Shown: positions 51,468 to 61,900 of the stretch, piece after piece
How positions within the stretch are numbered: position 1 is the first letter of the stretch
Layout of the letters: every line of letters starts with the position of its first letter
Source: Odontocerum albicorne
Taxonomy: Eukaryota; Arthropoda; Insecta; Trichoptera; Odontoceridae
Direction of reading: 5' to 3'
DNA: 64,000 nt
NCBI GenBank assembly: GCA_949825065.1
Contig: OX463866.1
Location: forward strand, 15,001 to 79,000
The notes under the pieces: generated by a model
Seen by the model: the letters and a program-made list of their open reading frames with translations, nothing else
What the model was told of the DNA's origin: nothing
The model's database searches: none
Made by a program: the position numbers and the translations under genes

Positions 51468-51956
51468 TGAAATCAAAGCTATTGTATTTTTACGTTGATA
51501 TTTATCAAGATTCATTCGGAACAAATTTGGAAAACTTTTCGATCTTTTTAAAAAATAAACGGACTCGATTCGTATCCAGCAATATTTAAACTATCATAGA
51601 AATACCTATCGTAAATCCTAAATTTAATTTAGCTACTTAAACATTAAAATGACCTCCCGAATAATACCTTTGAATTGCACTTGAACGAGAAACCAAAGTT
51701 ATTTATCGTTATTTTTCTCTCGTTTTGCACAACGGGATAAAATATAAATCGCAAAAAGAAAGTTTATCCAAAAAGTGCGAAAATAATTAAACAGTGTTCA
51801 ATGTTCGCATTTAAAAATTAATAAAGTTTGTGTATTAGCATATTATATTATTCAATCTTGAATCAGATCACGCTGAGATTTAGCAGAAACTGATTGGTCT
51901 CGAGGCGTTGAATATCGGCGCGGCGCGGCACGCGGCATCGGGGGGGGGGGCTGAGG
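51468..51956. other. 3' flank of the SCRB gene
   Basis: It lies downstream of the minus-strand stop codon and probably holds the 3' UTR. It has a run of about ten C on that strand close to the stop (51941-51950). A canonical AATAAA on the minus strand was not found; ATTAAA occurs near 51625. Confidence 0.45.
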
Positions 51957-52796
51957 TCAAACTTGTTCTTCGGGTAGATATGGAAGCTTGGCGAGAGCGT
52001 CTCGCGCAACTATCGGCCGCTGTCCTTCTTGCGCCGCCTGTTCCGTGCCTCCCGTCTCCAGCAGGTTCATTCTTTGTTCCATCCTCGCTGTCTCCCGAGA
52101 CTGTCTCCTTCTGAAGGCGTCCATCGGGACATCGAACTCACTTCCATCGTCCATAATCTCTACGTGGCACGCTTCCTCGTCGGAAGAGCCGACCCTGCGA
52201 TACGGCCCGGACCTCGACCCCTCCTCTTCCCCGCCGGATTGGCAAGACTCTGAACTGAAGCCTTCGTTGTTGTTAGCATCGTCCGAATCCAAAGTAGCAC
52301 TATCCTTGCTCAACCTGTCTGTCAAATTTTTAATATTTTTCCGGATTCCGTCAAAGTTCTCCTGCATCCTGCTGCCGAAACTGCGTCCCAGTTCCGTGGC
52401 CCTTTCTACTTGCGCCTGATCTTGTTCTCGGTCTTGGCTTTTCTCGTCACTATCCGAAGTGAGCTCGACCGCTTCCAGGAACGGAGAGGCGCTTTCTCCA
52501 GCATCGAGGGGAATTTCGCACGGACCATAAACTCCTTGCAATTTGGCTTCAATATCCAAAGACATCTTCCTCAGAGCGGTGGCGTAGCGCGAATGGCGTC
52601 TTTTCGGATTGTACGGCGTGGTAAAGGTGGGCGAAGCGGGGCACAGCAGGCGGCGTAAGGGGCCCCGCAGCACCCAGAGCAAGGGCAGCGGCGCGCCCAG
52701 CAGGAGCAGCCAGGACAGCACTCGTTCTGCCTCCGGGAGAACATTCAGGTACACCTTGAACAGGTTGATCATCTGCTCCGGCAGATTGAACATGCG
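51957..52796 (-). CDS. SCRB last exon (transmembrane helix and long tail)
   Basis: 279 codons plus TGA. The acceptor is CTTGTTTCCAG. Residues ~20-42 form the C-terminal membrane helix, followed by basic residues (RGPLRRLL). The remaining ~235 residues are hydrophilic, with acidic and Ser clusters (TSDSDEKSQDREQDQAQ, DSDDANNNEGFSSESC, GGEEEGSR). Tails in this family are usually a few to a few tens of residues. Confidence 0.83.
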   Translation of the reverse strand, partial: RMFNLPEQMINLFKVYLNVLPEAERVLSWLLLLGAPLPLLWVLRGPLRRLLCPASPTFTTPYNPKRRHSRYATALRKMSLDIEAKLQGVYGPCEIPLDAGESASPFLEAVELTSDSDEKSQDREQDQAQVERATELGRSFGSRMQENFDGIRKNIKNLTDRLSKDSATLDSDDANNNEGFSSESCQSGGEEEGSRSGPYRRVGSSDEEACHVEIMDDGSEFDVPMDAFRRRQSRETARMEQRMNLLETGGTEQAAQEGQRPIVARDALAKLPYLPEEQV

Positions 52797-55700
52797 CTGG
52801 AAACAAGCGGAACATTTATATCATCAATATTACAGAAACACACACACACGACCCCTGTTTTTGTCGAATTTTATTTTATGATGTATTATTCTCTGTCCAT
52901 TGTTTGATCACTACTACGGGGTCGAGATTAACTTTAAATAGCGCAAGTGATGCCCGGTGCGGTACAGTGCGGGCTGTGGGTGCGGGCTGCTCATCTTTTG
53001 AAGGCCCGTGACACCCGGTCACAATCACAATTAAATTACTATGTTTTTACTCGAATATATACATATTGCGTGACTGACAATATAAGGTATAGTTATATAC
53101 GAGTAGTTCGTTTTTCATTTTTGAATCTTTTCATGCATTTTTACTTTAATTCACTTTCAGACTATTTTATATTGTGTGATGAATTAAGCACTGACTATTT
53201 TTTATAAATATTGCTATAAGGTACATTGGTTGGTAAATAAAATAAATGCATAAAATTAACCCGTGAAATATTTTGAACAATGAAAACAACATAATATTTA
53301 GCTGTCATATTAATATGAAGCTGTCATATTTATTTGAAGCTGACATAAATATGAAGCTGTCATATTAATATGTAGCTGTCATGTTAATATGAAGTTGTCA
53401 TATTAATATATAGCTGTCATATTAATATGAAGCTGTCATATTAATATGAAGCTGTCATATTAATATGTAGCTGTCATATTAATAAATCATTTTCGCTGTT
53501 TGTACGTCGGTCGCATCCAAGGTGATTTAATTTGTATTGTTATTCTTTTTGCTTGTTTTTGAATTGGTGTAATTTTATATCATATAATAGTTCATTAAAG
53601 TATGTTATTGTTTTTATTATTTTCCTTTCCATTTACTTCAGTCGAGATTGAGATAGGTTATGTTATGGAAATTATCGAATCCAGTAAGGTTGACACTGAC
53701 ACTGACACTGACACTGATACTGACTGCTACGGGTATATCAAATGTGTGTACAGGCTGAACTGGGGCATGAGTGAGTTTATAACAGTATCGCACAGCTTAG
53801 CCAGCCCGACCAAGACAGGGCAGCAGTCCCCGAGTCCCGGCCTCGGGGCTAGAGCACCTCTACCGAGGAATCAAATCTACAACCTCCAGGCTGGAAGTCA
53901 TGTGTCTTACCAGTTAGGCTAAATAAGTCATCAGTTGTATTACAGAAAGCTCTGTTAGCATGAAGAAGAAACATTAGTGGGGAGATAAGAGATAGGGAGA
54001 TAGAACGATAATCCGTGCTGTGCTGTGCTAGAAAGAGGTAATGTATACTCACGATCTCGAACCAAAGTAGTGGCAGCGTCATGTGTGAGAAGTGCGCGAG
54101 ATTGTGCACCGAACTGAGGTCCGTGTGCAGCGCCATGTTGATCTGGAAGCGGGCGGCCACGCGCAGCGGCAGACCGGAACGCGGCTGCAGCAGGAAGGAG
54201 GAGCCGTGCTCCGCGTCGTCGGGCGTCAGGCCCTGCAGGTTGTGGGACAGCTCGCGGGACCCGTTCAAGAAGTGCGGGTAACTGAGCGCGATCGGGAACC
54301 CATAGTAGCAGTCCGTCACGTCGATCAGCCCGTCCGGTAAGCAGTTGCCTGCAATTTAATATGATTAAATGCGAGTACATTTCGTTTCATCTTAATATCA
54401 AATAAAATATCATAAAGTCATTTTATAATATTCAGTATTATTCGTCTTCTGTGTTTAGCTCTCACACGCAGCGTGTCGTGTCCTGCTCGACCAGGTCATC
54501 CCGTCTTCTGTGTTTAGCTCTCACACGCAGCGTGTCGTGTCCTGCTCGACCAGGTCGTCCCGTCTTCTGTGTTAAGCTCTCACACGCGGCGTGTCGTGTC
54601 CTGCTCGACCAGGTCATCCCGTCTTCTGTGTTTAGCTCTCACACGCAGCGTGTCGTGTCCTGCTCGACCAGGTCGTCCCGTCTTCTGTGTTAAGCTCTCA
54701 CACGCGGCGTGTCGTGTCCTGCTCGACCAGGTCATCCCGTCTTCTGTGTTTAGCTCTCACACGCAGCGTGTCGTGTCCTGCTCGACCAGGTCGTCACGTC
54801 CGGTGTTAGACTTTACAGGTTTTATAAGCCTTCAGAAAGCGTGTGCAGTGAGCAGCTATGTACTAGAAAGAGACGGTGTGTGCAGACCGTGGTCTGTATA
54901 CGGTGTGGTCCATTTTCTCACACCCATTTAAAAGCGACTTTGCTAGACTACACTTGCACATACTATATGCAGCACTTGCGCGTACTATTGCAGTTCAGCA
55001 TCGTAAGTGATAGTAATAATATCTCATATCAAGATGCTCTTTTGCGAAACTATGTTAAGACTTTATAAATTTATTTATTTATTTTTATAGACTCTTGTCT
55101 TCCAATATCCCTCCGTGGACGCGTATGTAATATATATCCTGTTTACTTTACCGCCCGAGGACAGGACACTAACGGTGGTAGTACTCACCGCCCCTGCAGA
55201 AGCACTTGTTGTTCTCGTTCTTGAGGCCGTTATCCAGTGCATTCTCATCGAAGGTGTACTCGTAGCCCCACAGTCCATCTGCCCACCCGGCTGCCACCTT
55301 CACCTGTAACGCGATAGCTAGAAAGTTTGAATACTTTGGTCATATCTTGAAACGTGATAAATATCGGATCGATCAACTTATAATGCAAGCAAGGATAAAA
55401 GGTACTCGCAGACCTGATAAAACAATTATTTTCTTTCGTATCGAATTGGTGATTCGGATATATTGAAGAGCGTGGCCGGGAAACTTTATTGTCTTCAGTC
55501 CGAACAATTGAACTTTTGGGTTTAGAACCTCTGGAGTATGCACGAAATGTATGGTTTGTCATTGTATGTGCGTATTGATAACACTACCGCACGTGAAGAA
55601 ATACAACCACTCGCTCTCGTACTTGGCGCGTATCAATATTGTTACTTCACGAACTTTTACCATCGAGAATCTAATCTGAATATAAAAAGAAGCGGGTGGA

Positions 55701-57256
55701 ACTAATCCACGGAGGGGTGGAGGAGCGGGTGGAACTAATCCACGGAGGGGTGGAGGAGCGGGTGGAACTAATCCACGGAGGGGCGGAGGAGCGGATGGAA
55801 CTAAGCCACGGAGGGTCAAGGAGGAGCGGGTGGAACTAAGCCACGGAGATCATCATACAGTAGAACACTAATTTCATCGCTTAAAAGCTTTCGTGAGTGG
55901 TACGGCAAAACATGCTATTGATTTTCTAAACTGCAGTTTTAAAAAAATGCTACGACGATCATTTAGTAGAAGGTGACACTAAGCAGATAAAGAATGAATG
56001 GCTATGACTATGAATGGCTACGACTATGAATGGCTAAGACTATGAATGGCTACGACTATAAATGGGTACGACTATGAACGGCTACGACTATGAACACAAT
56101 CTATATTTGACCCGACTCTATGGTATGGGAAGTATTCTACTCTTGATATATTTCCGCTTCCGCTTACACAACTTAATTATATGGAAAATCTAGTTGAAAC
56201 GAAAAAGTTGTGATTTTAAATCTTAAAAACTAGGTTACGATATAGTCTATTGTAGGTTACACTATAGTCTATTGTAGGTTACACTTTGGTCTATTGTAGG
56301 TAGTGATAAGTTTTACAGCCTGCCTTGTCAGTTAGAAAAAAAACAAAGATTGAAACTTCACAACAATATTTGGTTGTTTGCTCATATTTGAACAATCCTA
56401 AACTTATTTAGTTTGCTACTAGTACTAGTACGAGTATGTTACACGTTCCTTGTAGGCTTGTCTGATGAAAGGATCAACAATAATATGATACTCGTATACA
56501 GGTAGTTGCGACAAATTCTTTTTTTAACTCCTGCATAACAAAATTCCACAGTTCAAGCGAGTTTGCATATTGCATCGTTTTTCATGTGGTCTTGATTATT
56601 TACAAGAAAAAAGTGAAAAAGTTGTGTACAGTTTCACCTGGTGGGTGTATTATCATGTGGCAATCTCTTCTTATCAACGAAAAATCTGTAAAATAAGTCG
56701 GAAGGGAGCGGTAGACTAAAACCTTTTTGTAAAAAAATCTGGGAACCAACGGGCATTGAACCCGCAGCCCTCGTATCGAAAGAAAAGCATCTTATCAACT
56801 AGGCCACGGAGGTCAGGCTAGGCCACAGAGGTCAGGCTAGGCCACGGAGGTCAGGCTAGGCCACAGAGGTTTAATCAAATAGTTAATGGGTTTGTGTTGT
56901 TATGGAGTTAAGTTCAACTTATGGTGCTCTTTTATGATACGACTTTATGACTGCTTACATATTAATTAATTATATTTTATATCAAAAAGGTCATTTAACC
57001 GATGAAACAAAAACAAGTTTACCATCGGGGCCGCCCTGCAGAGACTCTTCCTGTAGAAGAGCACGGAACGGCCGTCCTCCAGGTTCCCGGGGAACTTGGT
57101 CCCGTCCGAGGCGAAGTGGATGTTTCCGCAGTCGCCCTCCCAGTGTGGCAGTGAGCGGGCCCCGTGCCAGGTGTCCAGCAAGCCGGAGAGGGAGGGCCCG
57201 CCGGAATTGTCCTCGCCGGTGAACACCGTCTCGAATTCCTCATCGAAATCGTACAT
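51957..57256 (-). CDS. CD36/scavenger receptor class B family gene, last four coding exons
   Basis: Coding exons are 57256-57023, 55303-55189, 54348-54053 and 52796-51957, joining in phase to 494 codons plus stop. All acceptors end in AG and all donors start with GT. The encoded part is the second half of a CD36-type receptor: FTGEDNSGG...LDTWHG...GDCGNI..SDGTKF, CFCRG, DVTDCYYGFPIALSYPHF, MTLPLLWFEI, then a transmembrane helix (SWLLLLGAPLPLLWVL) and a long acidic, Ser-rich cytoplasmic tail. The family binds lipids, lipoproteins or pathogens at the cell surface or in endosomes. Upstream exons for the N-terminal membrane anchor and the first ~200 residues are not in the window. Introns carry minisatellites and SINE heads. 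Which SCRB subgroup it belongs to cannot be told here. Confidence 0.88.
52860..53300. other. Intron sequence without a recognised feature
   Basis: Part of the intron between exon C and the last exon. AT-rich, no other signal. Confidence 0.6.
53300..53484. repeat. ~19-bp minisatellite in the SCRB intron
   Basis: About ten units of AGCTGTCATATTAATATGA with small changes. Each is partly palindromic (CATATTAATATG). Confidence 0.9.
53688..53725. repeat. (ACTGAC)n microsatellite
   Basis: Five to six hexamers in an SCRB intron. Confidence 0.85.
53864..53929 (-). mobile_element. tRNA-like SINE head
   Basis: On the minus strand a box A-like TAGCCTAACTGGTAAGAC is followed at normal distance by a box B-like stretch GGTTGTAGATTTGATTCC. 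It is too altered to be a functional tRNA gene and resembles the other heads in this window. Confidence 0.6.
54053..54348 (-). CDS. SCRB exon C (conserved core before the membrane)
   Basis: 296 bases. The acceptor is AAATTGCAG and the donor GTGAGTATAC. It contains NCLPDGLIDVTDC, GFPIALSYPHFLNGS, a GLTPDDAEHGSSF block and RFQINMALHTDLSSV, the most characteristic CD36 signature in the window. Confidence 0.9.
54449..54800. repeat. 59-bp minisatellite in the SCRB intron, 6 copies
   Basis: Units carry 'gtcttctgtgtttagctctc', 'acacgcagcgtgtcgtgtcc' and 'tgctcgaccaggtc'. Two unit types (GTTTAGC with ATCCCG or GTTAAGC with GTCCCG) alternate. Frames across it are artefacts. Confidence 0.93.
55189..55303 (-). 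CDS. SCRB exon B (Cys-rich segment)
   Basis: 115 bases from GTGAAGGTGGC to GCAGGGGCG. The acceptor is CGTTACAG and the donor GTGAGTACT. It encodes the stretch that ends NNKCFCRG. A conserved disulfide-forming segment in the family has this form. Its last base begins the Gly codon completed by exon C. Confidence 0.87.
55690..55850. repeat. ~33-bp minisatellite in the SCRB intron
   Basis: About five units of the form 'ggagcgggtggaactaatcc' plus 'acggaggggtgga'. Confidence 0.9.
55995..56095. repeat. 16-bp GAATGGCTACGACTAT repeat
   Basis: Six to seven imperfect copies in an SCRB intron. A further 22-bp repeat (GTTACACTATAGTCTATTGTAG type, three copies) lies at 56231-56303. Confidence 0.85.
56741..56815 (-). 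mobile_element. tRNA-like SINE head with local tandem duplication
   Basis: On the minus strand box A is TGGCCTAGTTGATAAG and box B GGTTCAATGCC, spaced as in a tRNA-derived promoter. Right of it, 56805-56870 holds four copies of a 19-bp piece of its 5' end (AGGCCACGGAGGTCAGGCT). Confidence 0.7.
57023..57256 (-). CDS. SCRB exon A (mid-ectodomain)
   Basis: 78 codons, phase 0 at both ends. The acceptor is ..TTAATTCCAG and the donor is GTAAACTTG. It encodes the conserved TWHG...GDC...DGTKFPG...SLCRAA stretch of CD36 proteins. The ATG at its first codon is internal, not the gene start. Confidence 0.87.
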
Positions 57257-57760
57257 CTGGAATTAAAAAGAATATGCCGAAGTTCATATTATTAATTGTT
57301 TTGGCGGATGTGATAGATCATATGGAAGAACATATGGAGAGATTCTCAGGCCTTATCATTATATGGGAAGTTGGGAAATGGAAATGGGAAACTGTAAAAG
57401 AAATACTGGTGATCCGATCAATATTCATAACTACTCGTATGTTACTCTTTAAAAAGCAAAAGAAACTGGAAGACGATGAGCCGGTACATCGGAAATGTTA
57501 TTATAACGTTTTATGTTACACGGAGCCCTTCGAGATATCATAAACCCTAATAGAGTGATGGGACACGTCCAAGAGAGTGGCAAAAAGACAAAAATGTATT
57601 CGATTCTATCAATCAAGTCGTTCGGCTAAGAACTAAATGTTAGCAATACACGCACACAAGTCTAAATGTTTGCAATAGACGCACACAAGTCTAAAGACTG
57701 GGCGAGATTTTTTATTAGACGAATTGTTTAATTAAATTAAAACCTTTTATTTTTACTTCT
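57257..57760. other. Upstream SCRB intron, no further exon found
   Basis: A + frame at 57274-57543 (89 residues) has no recognisable domain. A near-duplicate 'aagtctaaatgtttgcaata' repeat lies at 57640-57690. Confidence 0.55.
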
Positions 57761-57761
57761 A

Positions 57762-58445
57762 GGGAACCGAAACCAGACCCCTGCGAGAAGGCCTCGTGTT
57801 TTATCAACTTGGCCACCACAGTAGTGATATGGAATTAATGATTCAGACCAGACCCCTGCGAGAAGGCCTCGTGTTTTATCAACTTGGCCACCACAGTAGT
57901 GATATGGAATTAATGATTCAGACCAGACCCCTGCGAGAAGGCCTCGTGTTTTATCAACTTGGCCACCACAGTAGTGATATGGAATTAATGATTCAGACCA
58001 GACCCCTGCTAGAAGGCCTCGTGTTTTATCAACTTGGCCACCACAGTAGTGATATGGAATTAATGATTCAGACCAGACCCCTGCGAGAAGGCCTCGTGTT
58101 TTATCAACTTGGCCACCACAGTAGTGATATGGAATTAATGATTCAGACCAGACCCCTGCGAGAAGGCCTCGTGTTTTATCAACTTGGCCACCACAGTAGT
58201 GATATGGAATTAATGATTCAGACCAGACCCCTGCTAGAAGGCCTCGTGTTTTATCAACTTGGCCACCACAGTAGTGATATGGAATTAATGATTCAGACCA
58301 GACCCCTGCGAGAAGACCTCGTGTTTTATCAACTTGGCCACCACAGTAGTGATATGGAATTAATGACTCAGACCAGACCCCGGCGAGAAGGCCTCGTGTT
58401 TTATCAACTTGGCTTCCACAGTAGTGATATGGAATTAATGATACT
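57762..58445 (-). repeat. 75-bp array made from a tRNA-like SINE head, ~9 copies
   Basis: Each minus-strand unit contains a box A-like TGGCCAAGTTGATAAA and a CAGGGGTCTGGT segment. The outermost unit, at the low-coordinate end, has a better box B (GGTTTCGGTTCCC). The period is 75 bp, with starts at 57781, 57856, 57931 and so on. Because 75 is a multiple of three, both strands are open for ~250 codons; these frames are artefacts. Confidence 0.88.
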
Positions 58446-58982
58446 GACGTCAATTGTTCGCCACTTCTCTGCCTTGGTATATGTTCATCAGGTTGTGTTG
58501 ACAGTAGGAAGAACATTCAATATTTAAAGGTGGTTTTGATATTTTTATCTTAAAAGATTTTTAGGATGTTATAATTATTTATTCGTACGGTCATCGTCAA
58601 TATAGTTTTATGATCACTCTAAACCAATTCATGTGATACTTCTATCACTCTAAACCAATTCATGCCACCGTGACAAAATCTTTCATCTCACAAGTTTGCA
58701 GGAGCTGCAGAACATGAAGGGAACAAACGAAGTAACCTTGGATAGCGAGACCCAGGCGAGATCAACAAGGCAGAGCTCTAAGAGGGGAAAATCATCGGGC
58801 TCCAAGTGATACGTGCTTTTAGTATTTTTTTTTTCATCTATTATTTTAAGACATTTTTAACAAACTGTCAAATTTTGTGTCAAATGTTGTGTTGTGATTA
58901 CGCGAGTGTTGCCGCGTTATGAAGACCAATAAATCAGCGGAATAAATGTCATAGAGCATATGCGAGTCGCGCTGATCGGCAG
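58446..58982. other. Spacer, probably including the 5' end of the LINE
   Basis: A 30-bp near-repeat ('cactctaaaccaattcatg') occurs at 58614-58665. From about 58700 the sequence may be LINE 5' UTR, but the boundary cannot be set. Confidence 0.45.
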
Positions 58983-61900
58983 TCAAGGCAATGTTGCCTG
59001 ACCGGGAGTTCGGCTCGGCGTACTTAGCCCGAATTTTTTGTTTGATCTGTTAACTGGGTCCTTGAGTTGATTCATGCGTCGGGTGATATATGCTGCTTGT
59101 ACTGCAATCGACAATAAATTTTGACAGCAATGCGACTTGCATCTCCGTTGTGGCAATACTCGCGCTCGGTACATAGCGTATCTTACATTTTTGATGGCGG
59201 GAACAAATGTCAGACTCAAACTAGTCATTGTTTTTGATTTTTTTTTTTTATTTTTATTAATTTTGTTTGTTTTTTTTTTTACCCACTGTACTATTGAGCT
59301 GTGTTCCTGCCGCTGCACATTGTCTTTAAACTGTCTTTTTTTTATCCTATTATTTTGACTTGCCTATATTTACATTCTGTTTTCTTTTTTTTTTTTGGGA
59401 ATCTATTGCTGTTTTTTTTTTCTTTTCATGATTGACAGCCTCCATTTTACAACTTGAGGCAATCCACACTCAATGTAGATATTCTCTTACTGATTACATT
59501 ATAGCTGTGGAAATATATTCTTATTTTCTTTTTTCTCTCTTCCACTTGCCTGAACTACGTTAAGTGTTACTTTCACATTTGTTTCTTGTTTCCTTTTCTC
59601 TCTCTGTATTTGTATGTATTTTTAATGACTTGCATTGAAAGTCTCTAAAGGTTTTGTAATTTTTTCGAATTATTATTTTTTTTTTTTTGCTTGTTTTTAT
59701 TTCTTGTTTGTGACCTTCAATCAACTAGACAGGGGTACGACGCGTGACAGTAGAATAAATTCGCTGTTTCTTGGCTTTGTGTTTCTGAGCTTGTTTTTTT
59801 TTCGTTGATTTAGTTTATTTTGTGTTTTTTTTTTTTTTGAAAAAATATTTAATGTCATCGCCCCCCTTATCTCCCGATGATTCCATGACTCTACCTACTT
59901 CGCATACCCTTCTATCTACTCCCTCACCCTTTCCTGAATTCCTATCTACATTGGACACGTCATCTTCAGACTCTTCAGATTTCGCTGATACAAACCCGCC
60001 ATTACTTTTGAATAATCATCTCCGCTCTGCTTTCTCTACAGCTAACAATGACTTTCACGCATGCCATATAAATGCCCAAAGCATACCCGCCCATTATTCT
60101 GAGCTGCTCACCTCATTTCATGACCAGCCTGTCCATGCCCTGCTGGTTAGCGAATCCTGGATGAAACCATCACTATCAAACTCACTTTTTTCTCTTCCAG
60201 GATTCCATCTAGTTCGGCGAGACAGCGTGGGGAGAATGGGAGGAGGAGTCTGCATATATTTGAGGAATAATATAAATTTTTCTATCATCTGTCAATCCCA
60301 AGCTCCTTACTCTGGAGGCCCAGAATATTTATTTATATCCCTTCACTACAACTTCATTAAATATCTCATCGGAGTTATATACTGTCCTCCTAATAATAAT
60401 TATTTTGACGAGTTAGAAAAACTTCTTGAAGATCATACTCCTAATTTCAATACCACTCTCATAATGGGAGATTTCAATACGTGCCTTAAAAAAAATGACG
60501 GCCGATCTGATAAACTCCTGAGAATCGTACAGTCAATGAACCTCTCAATAATGCCCCTAAACTGTACACATGTAACAAGAAATTCCCAAAGCCTTCTAGA
60601 TTTAATTATTACCTCAAATCCCTCTGCAGTTCGAACTCATGGACAAATTGATGCTCCAGGCTTCTCGCATCATGATTTGATATATATCTCACTGATCAAC
60701 CACGCTCCGAAACTCTCAAAAGAGAGAAAATTCCTGAGAAGCTTTGGACGCATTGATAGGGACGCCTTATTTTCCGACGCAAGCGAAGTTGACTGGGCGG
60801 CCATCGAACGATTGGATAATATAGATAGTAAAATAAATCTATTCAACACGTTTTTACTAGAGCTCTGCGACAAACACGCTCCACTTAAACTTACTCACTT
60901 AAAGCGTGGACCTGCCCCGTGGCTGACTGACGACATTAAGAAAAACATGGCTAGACGTGACAAAGCGAAAAAAAACTTCAAATCTAATCCCAATGATCAA
61001 CTATGGGAGATTTTTCGACGACTTCGCAATAAATGTACACAATTATGTCGGAATGCAAAAAGAAAATACTATTTTGACACCCTTCAAAACTGTCAGCCTG
61101 CAAAAAGATGGAAGGTTCTGAACTCGATGGGTGTCAAATCCTCGGACACCTCAGGTAACTTCACATTAGATGTTAATAACCTTAATAGACATTTTGCGAC
61201 ACCATCACTCAGTTTAGACATTACCACAAAGGAGAACACTCTCCGAAAAATTCATGTAATGCCTCGACCCAATGTTCCTGAGCTCCACTTTTCGGAGGTT
61301 GATGTAGGTGAGGTTCGTCGTATTCTTTTGACTATATCCTCAAAAGCGATGGGTGACGACAATATTTCGATTGTATTCATCTCCTTCATTATCGATGCTA
61401 TTCTTCCTATCATAACACATATTATAAATTTTTCTTTGTCTACTAGCAGCTTTCCTAGTGTATGGAAGAGGGCTCTAATTATTCCGATCCCGAAAGTTGA
61501 CTCACCCACGTCATATAAAGATTTTAGGCCCATATCTATTCTGCCCACACTATCCAAAATTATTGAAAAAATTGTTCATATACAAATTGACTCCCACCTT
61601 AATCAATTTGAATTGTTTAATCCATTGCAGTCAGGATTTCGTCCGGGACATAGTACCACTACCGCACTGGTCAAGATCACGGATGACGTGAGACGTGGAA
61701 TGAGCTTTAGGCAGTTGACATTGTTATGTCTACTAGATTTCAGCAATGCATTCAATACTGTAGACTTTGATCTGCTTATGGCTCGAATGCGTTCATTACG
61801 ATTCTCTGAATCGGTCATAGTCTGGTTTTCGAACTATTTAAAGGGAAGACAACAATCCTGTAAATACCAAGAGCGTATATCTGAATGGGCTGATCTCTCT

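Noticed and set aside
56741..56815. Functional tRNA gene on the minus strand
   Set aside because: Boxes A and B are present, but no acceptor stem or proper anticodon arm can be folded; the tandem and dispersed relatives point to a SINE head.
57274..57543. 89-residue + strand frame upstream of the SCRB exons
   Set aside because: No domain, no start context and it lies within the likely intron of a minus-strand gene.
57737..58527. Two ~250-residue open frames on opposite strands
   Set aside because: Both come from a 75-bp tandem repeat whose length is a multiple of three.
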